From contig CP136067.1 in NCBI GenBank assembly GCA_032622095.1, positions 123,913,030 through 123,977,029 of the forward strand: DNA of 64,000 bases, read 5' to 3'. Positions 35,124 to 47,269 of the stretch are shown here, one piece after another. How positions within the stretch are numbered: the first letter of the stretch is position 1; each line of letters starts with the position of its first letter. The notes under the pieces were generated by a model. That model had not been told where the DNA came from. It searched no databases and saw only the letters and a program-made list of their open reading frames with translations. The translations under genes were made by a program, and so were the position numbers. Source of the DNA: Siphonodentalium dalli (lineage: Eukaryota > Mollusca > Scaphopoda > Gadilida > Siphonodentaliidae).

Positions 35124-36079
35124 TCATTCATACAGGTGCGGTACTAGGAACACCGCCACATGTCGGATTACATAAATCGTACTTTTCATTTCGTTAGCTT
35201 TGGTAAAGTTGCAGTTTATACGATTATTGCCATTCAGTCTCAAATCGCTAACTAATCTTTCAGGCATGCATTTTAACGATGTATCCATGTCCATTTTTAC
35301 GACGCAGGCTTGAATTTTTAAGCAGATTGTGCTTTCATTATGGTCTATAAAATAACACACCCGAAAAACTAGTTTGTAAGCGTTTTCGATTTCAACATTG
35401 TGAAATAAAGCGAACGAGATATTATACCAACATTTTAATTGTGTTGTCGGGAACCCTGAATCCACTTTGAACAAATTTGCGAGTGTGAGAGGTTACACTT
35501 GTGTAAATATGGTTCGGAGTGACATCTAGCGGAGAGAATAGAAATAGACACTGGGCCCTGATTGGTCAATAGCCTTGTGTGCTTTTTGCATAAAACAATC
35601 ATCACACTTCTTCCCTATGATTTACCATAGGTAAAATAGCCATTGGCACAGGAATTAACCCTTTGTAGTGAAGTTTGAATTTTTTGGTGTGGTCTAAAAT
35701 ATGACAGTATTTTTTTATGCGGTTCTGACACTAGTTACGAACACACAAGATTTAAAGGCGAATTCCCTGCTAGACAGATATGATTTTTTTGTGTAAAAAG
35801 ATTCCCCAAATGTCAATTTTTCAGATTTAAAGAAAATTGGGGACCCAAAATGTATATATTGCCAACAGTATACGCTAAAACGTTAGCGATGATGCCTATG
35901 GAAAACATTTACACCATGCAGTGTAACCTAAAAGACATATCAAACCAGCTGCCGCGTCACTGGTGTTCAGGAATAATATGATAATATAATATAATATAGT
36001 ACTCACGTGCGTATGGTGACAATTCAGCCAATGCCACATTCACCAGGAAGCAGATCATAATTTGCTTTATTTGCGCCAT
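35124..36079 (-). CDS. Putative secreted cysteine-containing protein (two exons, 134 aa)
   Basis: Exon 1 runs from the ATG at 36079 to 36007 and encodes MAQIKQIMICFLVNVALAEL then S-P-Y-A: a signal peptide with likely cleavage after A-L-A. It ends in phase 1 at donor C|GTGAGT (36006). Exon 2 starts at 35455 after acceptor GATTCAG and joins in frame, running 109 more codons to TGA (35124-35126). AAAG at 35464 is a second phase-compatible acceptor. The mature part has six Cys (LKCWYN, RVCYF, TICLK, QACVV, LKCMP, INCNF), suggesting disulfide bonds. The 551-base intron carries no obvious transposon. The polypyrimidine tract is weak and no near poly(A) signal was seen. Family not recognised. Confidence 0.55.
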
Positions 36080-36125
36080 TTCGTACAGTACACCTGTAAA
36101 TATGAACAAGCGCGTCCAGCAACTC

Positions 36126-36176
36126 AATTTATACTTTCACAAATTTACACGCCACTACGTATTGTCATCTGATTGG
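36126..36176 (-). promoter_or_regulatory. TATA box and CCAAT box of the secreted-protein gene
   Basis: On the minus strand TATAAATT (36133-36126) lies about 47 bases before the ATG. CCAAT (36176-36172) lies about 40 bases further upstream. This is classical core-promoter spacing. A start about 30 bases below the TATA would give a 5' UTR of roughly 20 to 25 bases. The ATG has G at -3 and +4. Confidence 0.55.
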
Positions 36177-36539
36177 ATATTTACTTTACAGGTACACGAC
36201 TTCCAACCTACGCATCAATTTTTTTATATGATATATAGTTGAAGAACACGTGGCAAAAAGTACAGTCAAACTAACCTTGACCTTGACTCAATTGCTGAAT
36301 CTCAAATTGTTGACAGACAGCGATAGCTGACTGATCGCATTACGGCAAACGATGTTCAAGGCAAATTAATTCCTAACAAAATAAGTTTCCCGATGATACC
36401 TTTACGTTGGTTTTAAAACTTGGTTTCAAACGATCATATAGCTTATTTCCAAGATGTTCAATATGTATAGGTGTGTGTGTATGCATCTTGTTAACCATTT
36501 GAACCCTGGCGCCCCACAGTGATCGACACCCTGACCCGG

Positions 36540-37225
36540 GGCTCCCAGTGGTATGTCCGCTTAAATTAGATAGTTTCTAGTAGCATGGTGTTGATTATGT
36601 TCAAATTGCGACACCGGTCTGAAACTTTACAGGTTTGTCCCCCATGGATCAGCGATCATTATAAGATCGCGAGACTTTGCCTCGCGGCAACTCCTTGGTA
36701 ACGGTTGCTAGGCAACTATCCGGAATTGACTGGAAAATGTAAATATATAGCTTATAGCGTCGTAATTCAACCTCAGTGATTGCGTTTTTTGATGCAGGTA
36801 CTACCCTAACGTGAAATTTGAGATATACCCGACCAGAATAGTGAACCAAATATCCCATTTAAGGGTAGCAACGGTTGCTAAGCAAATACCACAACTGATC
36901 GAATGACATAATTGCACTAACCATTCAGTGGTATGTTTTGCCTTAATTTAGACAGTGTCTAGTCGCATGGTGTTGGTTATGTTGAAAGGGGACACCTACC
37001 TGATTCTGTGCAGGCATGATATATGCATGCACGGACCACTGATCATTGTAAGATCGGGAGACTTTGCCACCCGATCTCGCCTTAGAAACGGTTACTAGGC
37101 AACTACCCGAAATTTGCAGGATAAACGAATTCTAGTTTATAACGTTGTAATTATACATCAGCGAATTGCGTTTCGATGCAACCAATATCCTAATGTGAAA
37201 TTAAGATATACCTGACCATGCGCGA
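36540..37225 (+). repeat. Two-copy tandem duplication (about 385 bp)
   Basis: 'agatcg.gagactttgcc', 'cggtt.ctaggcaacta' and 'gatatacc.gacca' occur in both units (36545-36925, 36930-37220). Divergence is substantial. No conserved open frame. Confidence 0.7.
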
Positions 37226-37945
37226 GTAAGTCAACTTGATATGCGATAGACTTTTTGCTGCATGTGGCACAACAGAGACTGATATTACAGAGACCAGAAA
37301 CAACGTAATTTCCCGTAACATATCGTGGCCCCATTGTTCAAGTAAGCTGTCTAGATTGTGTCTATACTATACTAACATGTGAAACATGCAACAAAATGTC
37401 ATATATAGCGCCACATTTAACTTAAACGCATTTTTTAAAATTAATTATAGTCTGCGCCCATGCGCATATTTACCTAGCCATTTCTAGCGGGCAGCCAATC
37501 CATATAGACACCTTTGCCAGCGCTGACTTCAATAGGCCAATTTAAATATATATATTAGTGGGTATGTCGTGTATAAGTACGTTATAAACCATTTATTTGT
37601 CATTGCGCTAGTCTGCGCATGCGCGAATAAATCAACTTCATATGCGATAGACCCTTCCCCATATGTAGCAGAACACTGGTTAATATACACGAGGGTAATT
37701 TAAACTGAAATTGTGTGTCTAAATTACGTCTGTTCTGTACACACACGGGGAACACGAAATTATATGCCGTAAATATAGCGGCATAGTTCGCTTAAAATAT
37801 CGTATGTTTTTGTAGTTTATATGCTATGCGCATGCGCATATATTTCTACCCGATACTAGCGGTCAACCATTCCATACGCACCATGGGCGCCGCTGACATA
37901 TGTGGGGGCAATTTAAATATAAATCAGTGGGTCAGACGCTCGTTA
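37205..37945 (+). repeat. Second two-copy tandem duplication (about 400 bp)
   Basis: 'gcgcga.taa.tcaactt.atatgcgatagac' opens both units (about 37208, 37620). 'tatgcgcatgcgcatat'-like text and 'cc(a/g)(a/g)cgctgac' close them. It adjoins the duplication at 36540-37225. Confidence 0.7.
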
Positions 37946-38212
37946 TACTATATATAAATTTGCTACCGAATCATGTCGTCGCTGCACCGAAATATCGGTG
38001 TTACGGGATATAGTCACGGTTCGTTTGCACCTAAATATCGGTGTTACGGGTTCAAAGGGTTAAATTTACCATCGTTAGATTTAAAAAGGAGCCACATTTG
38101 AGCGGAAAACCATAGTGATTTTTGTTGGCGATTTCCGAAGCCGGCATTCAAGAAAGAACGGTTTTTACAATGAATCAAACAGTGCAACAGAAGCCATTAT
38201 AACTCCACTTAA

Positions 38213-38605
38213 CCCTTTACCCAACAGAAGGGCCCTGTGCCAATGCATTCTCTTATATATGCGAGTCGACCATAGGTCGCCTCGCATATATAAGAGAATG
38301 CATTGGCTTAACACATTAAAAATTATAAAATTGTTAAAGATTGTAAGAAAAAATGGTAAAAAGTGTTAAAAAAAGATTTTTTTTTAGGCCAATGCATTCT
38401 CTTATATATGCGAGGCGACCTATGGTCGACTCGCATATATAAGAGAATGCATTGGCACAGGGTATAACTGTAACTATCACAATGTGGTCAAGGAGCCGAT
38501 TCCAATGATATCCATATTTGTATAGTTCTATTGAGACAGACCGAAGATAGTTTAGGCTGTTGAAGCTTTATTTGGCCGGTTTTGGCCGGTTTGTTGGGTA
38601 AAGGG
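38213..38605. mobile_element. TTAA element made of nested hairpins (CCCTTTACCCAACA TIR)
   Basis: CCCTTTACCCAACA (38213) is perfectly inverted at TGTTGGGTAAAGGG (38592-38605), with TTAA outside both ends (38209, 38606). Inside, two copies of a 70-bp hairpin built on AATGCATTCTCTTATATATG are inverted relative to each other (about 38229-38307, 38387-38463), giving a palindrome of palindromes. No coding. A TTAA target suggests piggyBac-type mobilisation. Confidence 0.85.
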
Positions 38606-39811
38606 TTAACCGTCATTAGCGGACACGAAAGAAAAAAAGCCGCTTATAAAGTCAGTAACTTGAGTCATTTTAACTTTTAGTCATATACTAGCAACAATGA
38701 TACAAAATGAACTGGTTTGGTGAAGGTGGCATGTACACCGTGAAGCACGTGCAATGTGTGGAATTTCGTGTCATTCTCTTGGAAAACGATTGTGGATTCC
38801 AGTTTACATTGTCCCAACAGTGTACTGCATAATATTAATATAAATATGTGGTAAGCGAACTTACGTTCGGTGTGGAGGAAGGTTCAGATTCTCAATCGGA
38901 TTCAGTGAAACGTTCACAGAAGACCATACAGGTTAGCTGGCGTCTTAGTCTTGATTGACACCCGTCTTGTTCCTATAGACAAACAATATAACAAATTCCC
39001 CCCAAAAAAATAAAATGGAAAATAAAATAAATTTCAGATGATTTGAGTGAATATCATATACCACCCAAGCAACCAAACCTTCGTCACAATCAGAGATGGA
39101 AATGTATGTCCTTTTATAGCCATAAACACATTTTCAACCGTTGAACTTAGCCACTGTCTTGTTTGCTGGGTGCACGGAAATCTTCCGTAATGGGTTGAGC
39201 CATATGTTTAATCTAAGTAATTCTAGCTGAAAAAATATGTTTCCACATATGTAGTCATATCCATATATATATAGTTGGCCGCACTTACTCTATAGTATTA
39301 TTCAATAAACTTGACAATTTGAGCTATTATTCGTTAACAATTGGGACAACTTGCTCGTAAAAATTGAAAATGGCTAAGTTTGTTAACCACGCTGCAGAGG
39401 TCGAGGGCCATTAGCGAGAGGTCGATGTCGCTAGCAGTTTCCTGATTCCTGGTATAGTTGGAATCAGGTCCGTCCTGGTTAGTGGCATCTATATATGCTT
39501 TCTATGTGGCATATAATTTCGGAACTACTTGCATAATTCTCTAAATTTGATAAAAGTGTGAATAGCAGACATAATTTCAGTTTGTTTTCAGCTTTCATTG
39601 AAATCTTTTGAACCGTCTCGATCATGGCTTCTAGCTTGTAATTTTATCTTAACATTTGACTTTAAATAGCATGAATTTTTGTGACTTTTGAGTTTTACTT
39701 TAGCCAAGGTTGTAATAGACCTTGCATGGTGTGGCTTACACTTGTGAGGAACATAAAGTCACCATTATTTCTAAAAGTTAGCAACAATAACTAGGAAGTC
39801 TGAGATTTAGT

Positions 39812-40475
39812 TTGTCGTCCAGGGAATTACACATCTTCGAAAACTTACCAGAACACTATCTTCCGAAGATGTGGAATTCCCTGGACGACAAACTAAAACG
39901 TCTTCCAACACGAACAATGTTCAAAAATGACTACTCTCGAAATATGCTATCTTCATATCAACTGAATCCCAATTGTACATACAAAAATTGTCCTGACTGC
40001 AACGATGTGTAATAAGTAGTATAGTATTCGTATATCGATAACTGACATTGTATAACAAGAGAGAACTTATTCGAATGCCTTGTCCTACCCATTGGTAAAA
40101 CAATTATCATGGTTCTCCGCTGGCCTCATCCACATGTCCATATTCCACATGCTTGTACTTTACATACCATATCACAAACTGAGCGATGGACGGTGAACGA
40201 CAAACGAATTATACTATTATTTATTAAAAAAAACAGACATTTATATACCAATGTTTAAAGTTAACAAGACAAAGCCTAGATAAATTAAAATTATTATTAC
40301 ATGTATAGTTATATTACTTTTCAACGGGGACGACAGGTATACACATATATAGACAACCTTCTTGGTTATGCCGTTCCCGATAGCTCATTGAATGTTATAC
40401 TATTACACTGTGTATATAATTGTATATATCACATGAATGAGTTATGAATAAATAATCATAGTCATAGTCATAGAT
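39812..40475 (+). pseudogene. LINE 3' end with snapback terminus
   Basis: The frame to 40012 encodes a C-terminal reverse transcriptase tail: LPEHYLPKMWNSLDDKLK, then TMFKNDYSRN, ending CTYKNCPDCNDV. This matches the usual LPxxWNSL...FK...NCPxC end of L2/CR1-like elements. The 5' border is a 31-bp inverted repeat: 'tagtttgtcgtccagggaat' is the complement of sequence at about 39868-39900. The 3' end near 40475 has the short repeat CATAGTCATAGTCATAG rather than poly(A). Strongly 5'-truncated. Confidence 0.65.
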
Positions 40476-40835
40476 TCGTCAATGTCTACAGAAACTGTTT
40501 TAACTTTTTCGAAACAGTACAATTGCAAGGATCATAATATGGTCATTATGTAAGAACAAATTGGAGAACTGACCTACTCCGAGTCACACTAACAAGGTTA
40601 GATATTTTCTAAACCACAACCAAAATAAATAAGTCACATATCCACTGACTAATATGTTAACCAAAATGAACTAGATGTACATGTAGGCTGTCCCAATGGA
40701 ACTAATGATACCCCCATGGAATATGTCGGAATACAGACTCGTAAAATTATGCATGTTGCGAAAATGTTTAAGACGAAACAGGAGGATTACTCCACAAGGC
40801 ATGTGGGACAGACCTCATAGTCGCAGGTCCAAAGG

Positions 40836-42066
40836 TTCCCATGGTACTAAATATCGGTGTCAAAATTTAACAAAATTGACCGAAAAATGTAGAAACAAAC
40901 GCTCGGAAAATGATGCGTCTATGGATGGTAATACCAACAAACAGTGTTTGTGAGCTAAATGTGTCCAAATTTACGAGGTATCAAAACTGGTTCTATCATT
41001 TTGTGATTGAGCTAAGTTCATTGTTCATATTAATAAGCTTTTATCCATCCGTAATTGTATTAGCAACTTATCTGGTGTAATAAACTGTGGACATGTTGTT
41101 TTTGTTGAGTTGCCAACGCGTTTTGTCATCTAGATTGCAGTAAAAATCAGTATTGATTTCAATGCAAGGGGATCCAGAGGGGGAAGTCATTCTATGATTT
41201 CAGTAGTTTCCTATTTCTCTGTGGGCATCTTCTGAGACACAGATTTTCAAATAGTGATGAATTATAGTATTTTAATCATATTTTATGGCATAGATTGTTA
41301 TTAAAACCGTATATCAGGTCACTATAAACAAAATAATCGGCGACTCGAAAATGAAGTGGGCCTTTAAAAGGTTAGTTAAAGAGCACTACATGTTTAATGG
41401 CCACTGAGAGATCACAGTCTTCACAGATATGTACATTATTTTTTCCCTTATAAATGAACATTGACTCACTTTGTTTCGTGTATAGCAGTTCTTAATTCAT
41501 GAACGATTTGCACCACTGTATTGACAGTTTCCCTCATTATATTCAGGTATACATACATATAACATAAAAATAACAAGACAAACTATTACACATTTATGTG
41601 GTATATCGAGAGTCCAATATAGACTGTCTTCCTATCGCCCCAAATATCGATGTCAAGATTTAACAAAATTTACCGAAAAATAGGATCAAACGCTCGGAAA
41701 AATATGCGTCTATGGACGGTAATACCACAAAGAGTGTTTGTGAGCTGAATGTTTTATGGGTTAAATTTGGGTCCAAATTTATGCATTATCAAAACGGGTT
41801 CTATCATTATCAAAACTGGTTCTATCATTATCAAAACGGGTTCTATCATTTTGTGGTTGAGCTAATTTCATTGTTCTTATTACTAAGCTTCTATCCATCT
41901 GTAATTATAAGTTAGTTAAAGAGCACTACAATTCCAATCGCCATCTGAGAGATAACAGATATGTACATTGTTTTATGGAGCCCATCTGAGAGATAACAGA
42001 TATGTACATTGTTTTTCCTTATAAATGAACAGCATTGACTCACTGTGTTTCAAGTATAGTAGTTCT
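40836..42066 (+). repeat. Direct duplication of a composite repeat
   Basis: 40836-41055 matches 41636-41910 ('aaacgctcggaaaa', 'gcgtctatgga.ggtaatacc', 'aacgggttctatcatt' amplified threefold in the second copy). 41360-41500 matches 41908-42066 ('gttagttaaagagcactaca'). The interposed 41080-41375 segment ends AAGTGGGCCTTTAAA and is inversely related to 54478-54640. Confidence 0.65.
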
Positions 42067-42292
42067 TTAAGGTACTCAATCCGATTCGATGGTCCCCATA
42101 TCATCAGATTCCAACAATACCATATTTTTTTAAATGCCGCTTCAGTTATCAGAATCGATTAATTGCCCAAAAATAATGTTACCCCGAGAGCTTTCCGATT
42201 AATGGCAACAAGCCATATTTCCGACTAAATCCTGAAAAGTTACCCATAATTCTGCTGTGGTTAAGGGAGTCGATTAATTAGGACATTACTGT
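42067..42292 (+). mobile_element. Joined fragments of two TIR families
   Basis: 42067-42190 is the AGGTACTCA TTAA family (compare 23508). From 'gagagctttccgat' to 'gacattactgta' (42190-42292) it matches the right end of the Tc1-like element 51940-52871. A truncated copy of one is joined to the other. Confidence 0.65.
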
Positions 42293-42308
42293 ATATTGAG
42301 GGAGTCTA

Positions 42309-42831
42309 CACTCTTAGAACAAATGTGTATAAATACTACACAATATGTGTTACATTTGATCTTAAAGAAAATTGTGTAGAAATGCAACATGACATAAACC
42401 TGTCGGTGGAATTTTCTCAACATTGAATATGAGTGAATATGTGAGTATTTTATATTTAATAGATGAGATATGTTCTATTTGAGACATAAACCTCGTAAAA
42501 GCTGCCATAATAAAAAATTGGCAGCTGCTTTAAAACTTTGTGCTACACAATTATGTGTTGTTCAGTTTTTACACAAACATAGTGTATAACAAAGTTTAAA
42601 GCTGCTGCCAATTGCTTGTTCTGTGGTAGCCTTTACGAGTTGTGTGTCTCCAATAGAACTCATTTAATCTAATAACTATGATACACTCACATATTCAATC
42701 ATATTCAACGTTGATGATATTCCACAGACACATTTAATAAATATATGTCATGTGTCATTTCTACACAATTTTGTTTAAGATCAAATGTAACACATTTTGT
42801 GTAGTATTTATACACATTTGTTCTAAGATTG
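42309..42831. mobile_element. Palindromic TA-flanked MITE (523 bp)
   Basis: 'cactcttagaacaaatgtgt' at the left is inverted as 'acacatttgttctaagattg' at the right. TA flanks both ends (42307-42308, 42832-42833). Arms of about 250 bp pair almost to the centre ('ttggcagctgctttaaa' against 'tttaaagctgctgccaa'). TA target and CA-start termini fit Tc1/mariner-like MITEs. Confidence 0.8.
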
Positions 42832-42912
42832 TAGTTATATTATAACTTACATGGACACAAGGCGCTCGCAGTGGGTAAATATGCCAAAAATATAAGTCTG
42901 TACAAGAAAACC

Positions 42913-42990
42913 AATGTCAGAAATGGTAACGCGCTCAAGATAATATATTATATATCCATGATTGTAATTATAGATTATAAAATATATTGG
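42913..42990 (+). repeat. Fragment of the repeat hit by the LINE at 58.5 kb
   Basis: 'gtcagaaatggtaacgcgct' and 'ttgtaattatag' match the reverse complement of 58465-58542 and, more loosely, 56041-56115. Confidence 0.6.
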
Positions 42991-42999
42991 TTTCGCGAA

Positions 43000-44780
43000 T
43001 GACCAAATCATAATTCCGTTAAAATAACAATAACAACCAGCACCTAATTACCGAACAGTCGGCCGACTCGGCCGTCTCCGACCACAACCCTCAGTGGACT
43101 GCAGAACGAAAAATGTCTATAAAAGTTGAAATATAAGACTTACAAATTATCTTCTTCATTTCTTTTATTTGTAATCGACATAGCTTGTCACAAACCAAAA
43201 ATCAACATTATTGACATAATAATGTAATGGACAATAAACGAAATTGAAAATTCCCAACTACACATTTTACCGGACTCGGCCACCGGTTCGCAGTTCGACT
43301 TTTAATCGTCCCAAAAATTCCCATTATCTATAAATAAAACGCCCAGCGAACCATAGCTATCTAGAATCTCTAGGACAGTATACACGCGACACGCGTAACA
43401 AGTACAACACAAAAAAAGAACATGGAACAATAGATACGGCTTGTTTTTATATTTAATATAATTATTGTTAGCTATTGATTGAAATTTCGCGTGTTGAAAC
43501 TGATTTGTCAGCAAACATCGATACGTTCGTAGTAAGTTCAATTATTTTAGCCTAAAATCTGATTTTTTAGAATATTGTTCAATGCTTTGACATTTTCCAA
43601 TGTCAGATTTTGTGTAAATTTTGATATTCTGTTGGTAATGCAATGTCTACTTAGTAATGGTTTCGATATACACCATATCGTTACTGGAGAGTAATTAAAA
43701 ACGAAGATAAGAATAAAGTAAATCTATTTTACATGTACTTGTCAATGACAGTTGTTTTACAATCGTTTATAACATTTATGTTTTTTCAACGGAACCCACT
43801 TCGAAGACTTTGATTCTATTTAAGGTATACATGTACCGTAGTTATTCCATTGATATACAATTTGGTGTGTGGATTACTCAACTGGCATTATAGGTCACGT
43901 CCCAAGTTCTTGTTGCACCGTTTCGTGCAGATTATAGCTTTAAACTTTATTATTAAAGGGTTATTTTTAACCCACAATGAACCTTAGCACATTAATATAG
44001 CACATGGAACAATTACAACATGTGAGAAGACCATAATCTACAGCTGAGGTGAGTTATTCATACAACTCAATTAGTTTTTACTGATATTATTATACGAAAA
44101 AAAAAATGGTTTTCCCCAAAAATCTCAGTTCGCACGTATTTTTTATTTATGGCTAACTCGGTTGTCATATTCCCCATATTAATGCGAACATTTTCATATG
44201 TAAAACGTATTGGTGGTCGGCGACATGGTTCAACTAACAAAAACAAAACCCTTTTCTGGTCTCTGCTGCTCCACTAAATGTGGATGATTTACATGTAAAC
44301 GCATTTGGGCCCGTCCTGTTATTTTTAGTTATCTGATTGCTTTCAAATTATATGGATTACTTGCATGGAAATACATATAAAAATGACGCATGGCCAATCC
44401 GATAATTTGTTGCCAAGTTATGCCCCTGTTTGACTTATAATTTGCTGGTATTTCATGATAATCATGTGCGGTAGCACTATATGGTCTTCTGATTGTCTCC
44501 ACTGAACTAGGTGTACTGAATCGCTTACCGAATTTGAAAAAAAATATTTCCGAGAATAGACCAACTGTATATACCAAAATACACCAGGTACTCTGTTTAA
44601 CGATTATTCGTCAATCAAAATTCGCTGACATCAAGAATATTTAACAGAGTTGCCCAGATAAAGATGAACGTAAGCACAACAACCAGCTCACGCGAAACTA
44701 GGACGAAAAATTAAGAGAAAACATCTTTCTTTGCTATACCACTTATGAATAAAGATGAGATCAACACAACAAGCAAAGAA
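43000..44780. other. Stretch without a recognised gene
   Basis: No supported exon. Near 44395-44450 the minus strand carries 'ggggcataacttggcaacaa', the head of the 'gccataactc' dispersed family seen at 46319 and 51380. Confidence 0.4.
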
Positions 44781-44844
44781 AGGTGTTCATATGATCTTCT
44801 CTATATGTCAGCGAATGAATATTGTTGAATGCATAATTTTTTAC

Positions 44845-45058
44845 CAGAATCATTCGACGCTGCTCCAGATACAAATCGACCAAATGAGCTTTATAATGGT
44901 GTGCGAATAATTCCACGAACATCAGCGAACATACAATATAAACGACAAGTTTCTCTGATATTTACGACCGACATCCGAACAAAATTGCTGGCAAATATAT
45001 GGAGCAGATTAACATTGGATCTACTCCCTGCGTGCTCACTCAAACATGGACAGGACTG
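44845..45058 (+). CDS. Possible internal or terminal exon, unknown protein
   Basis: 'gcataattttttaccag' is a strong acceptor ending at 44846. About 70 open codons follow (SFDAAPDTNRPNELYNGVRI, then RTSANIQYKRQVSLIF, and a tail LLPACSLKHGQD) to TGA at about 45057-45059. The composition looks protein-like, but no upstream exon could be tied to it and no family was recognised. Confidence 0.25.
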
Positions 45059-45679
45059 ATACTAGTCTAATCTAATTTAATTTCGAATCTCATATGTGTA
45101 CAGCAGGTGATATGGAAACCAATTTAGCAAAACTAGATTCCCTTCTCCTGTATCTTAACAATACTTTCTAAATGCCATGAACCTTATTTGTCGTATCATA
45201 TTTTGTTTTATATACAGAATCTTGTTAGTATTTTCCATGGCCAAGAAGCAGTATTTTGTTCATTATTGCATGCAGTATTGACAGTTGACCAATACATATG
45301 AAATGCCAATGACTTGTGTTTGAGTTTTCAATCCAATTGGCGAAATGCATGTTCCAGAATGCTAGGAAAATACAACAGTGTTTTGATATATTTGCATATT
45401 TTCATCTACCATAATACCATGTTTTTCATTAAAGAAAATATCTCATAAATGCGGTCCTGTATAGTGTGTAGATGGATTGAAAGATCAAACACAAGATGGC
45501 CACCAGGCCACTGGTTTGAATTAATATAGTGTTTTCTTGATTAATAGGTCACGCTGATGTAAGACCTAATTTGAAATGCCCAAATTGAAGAGAAATGTGT
45601 GAGTGTTTGATGTGACTTGACAGGACTCGTAAAGTTGTTGCTCAAAAACAAAGCCTTCAGCAACAGTTTCAAATGCTGG

Positions 45680-45835
45680 TGGTCCCAATGACACTGCTGG
45701 CGAGGATACGGAATGTTAAGGTGTTTTGAGGCCCAGCATATACAATGACACTACTCATGAGGACACGGAAATTAAACTGAGTATTTTGACTCCCATAATC
45801 TACAATGACACTACAGATTAGGACATGTTTGAGAA
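45680..45835 (+). repeat. Three-copy tandem repeat (about 62 bp, diverged)
   Basis: 'caatgacactgctggcgagg', 'caatgacactactcatgagg' and 'caatgacactacagattagg' mark successive units. Confidence 0.7.
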
Positions 45836-46189
45836 TGAGAAACAGCTTCACACTGCCGCGGGTTCTATGTATGCTTTCAAATAATGTTTTTTTTTAATTA
45901 TGTGTTCTATATTCTGAAGTACATCAGTGTGCCAATCTCTAGGTTAGAAGGGACTAAATAAGTAGAATTACTTCCCTTTCGTTTTTACACCCAATCTCGA
46001 ATACGAGTTAAAACAAATTATGGCACGCGATTGGCGTATAATATTTCAATTATATTTACAAATTAAAATAAAAGGCCGTCCGGCCACAGTGTCCCCGGAA
46101 AAAGTGGCTTAATTGGGGGCATCAGCTTTTCTGAAGAAAAAAAAATAACAAGGACCCTAAATCCGAAGCAACCAGACACAAATGAGTGG

Positions 46190-46500
46190 ATCGTACCCAT
46201 ATTCGAACTTGATCTGTATATCGAGCTGATAAACTCATATACCAAATTTGATTCAGATATGATCACACAAACTAAAGTTATCATCTGGAAACCAGAAAAT
46301 TACAAGATTCTAAATAACAAATGGCCATAACTCTCGCTAAACCCATATTCGAACTTGACCTGTATTTTGGTCTGATAAACTCACCTATGAAATTTGCTTT
46401 TGATCTAATAACCGAAACTAAAGTTATCACCGGAAACCATTTCCGGACGCACACACGCACGGACGGACGGACGGACGGACACCGGCTTTTTATAAATGTG
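46190..46500 (+). repeat. 'gccataactc' dispersed repeat with (GGAC)n tail
   Basis: Two tandem copies: 'cccatattcgaacttga.ctgta' at about 46196 and 46348, ending in 'cacgcacggacggacggacg' at 46453-46482. The same unit, also doubled and ending in an 'acggacaggcggacggac' tail, is at 51380-51705. The terminal short tandem array suggests a LINE or SINE 3' end. Confidence 0.65.
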
Positions 46501-47054
46501 AGTTTTTCCTAGTCTGACATGCGTTCGTGTCCAAACATTGACGGGAGAATAAGGCTGGGTATTAACCAGGACGGACCTGACTCCAAGCATACTAGGAACA
46601 AGACGGCTATCAATCAAGACTAGCTTGGTATTTGCTTTCGTCAGCAGTTCAATTTTTTTTGCAAAAAGTGGGGTAGTATGGAAAACGTGTGTTGAAAAGT
46701 TGAAAAAAGTGTGGCTCGGATAGTACTCATACATGGCAAAAGATGCGCGAATGTTTGGGCTTCACGAAATTTACGATTTCGTGCAATTCGTATGTAGCAA
46801 ATTTAGTTGGCGGGGCTTAACACTTTTAATTTAGTTCCTTCTAACCTCTACCTTCTAATCTCTACCAGAGCGCACCAGTCATACTTACTTTCTTACCGAG
46901 CCACCAAGGGAGGTAAACCCTGCATGTAGTTTGTCAGTGTGCGTGGGAATGGTTTAACATAGTTTCATCTCTATTAAATTTATGCAAATAGCGTGTGCCT
47001 TATATAGTACGAGAACAATATGATCAATTCCCATTGATTACTTATTGTTCTATC

Positions 47055-47150
47055 TTAAAGGTACTCAATCCGATCAGATGGTCCCCATATCATCAAGATA
47101 CAACAACAACAACATTTCTTCAAAATGCCGCAAACCACCGGGACCAGGAA
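47055..47150 (+). mobile_element. TTAA element fragment (AGGTACTCA family)
   Basis: 'ttaaaggtactcaatccgat' followed by 'gatggtccccatatcatcaa', as at 23508 and 42067, truncated near the following minisatellite. Confidence 0.65.
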
Positions 47151-47269
47151 TGTCTAAAACAAACATCCAACTAGTGTTTAATACCGCCCCATGCAGAATG
47201 TCCCACACCAACGAATGATTGTACAAAAATTGTACAAAACTATTGTACAAAATCATCCATCGAATATCT

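Noticed and set aside
38830-38870. Micro-intron on the minus strand (GTAAGT ... TTATGCAG)
   Set aside because: About 45 bases only; flanking frames have stops and the upstream part belongs to a dispersed repeat also seen near 46590.
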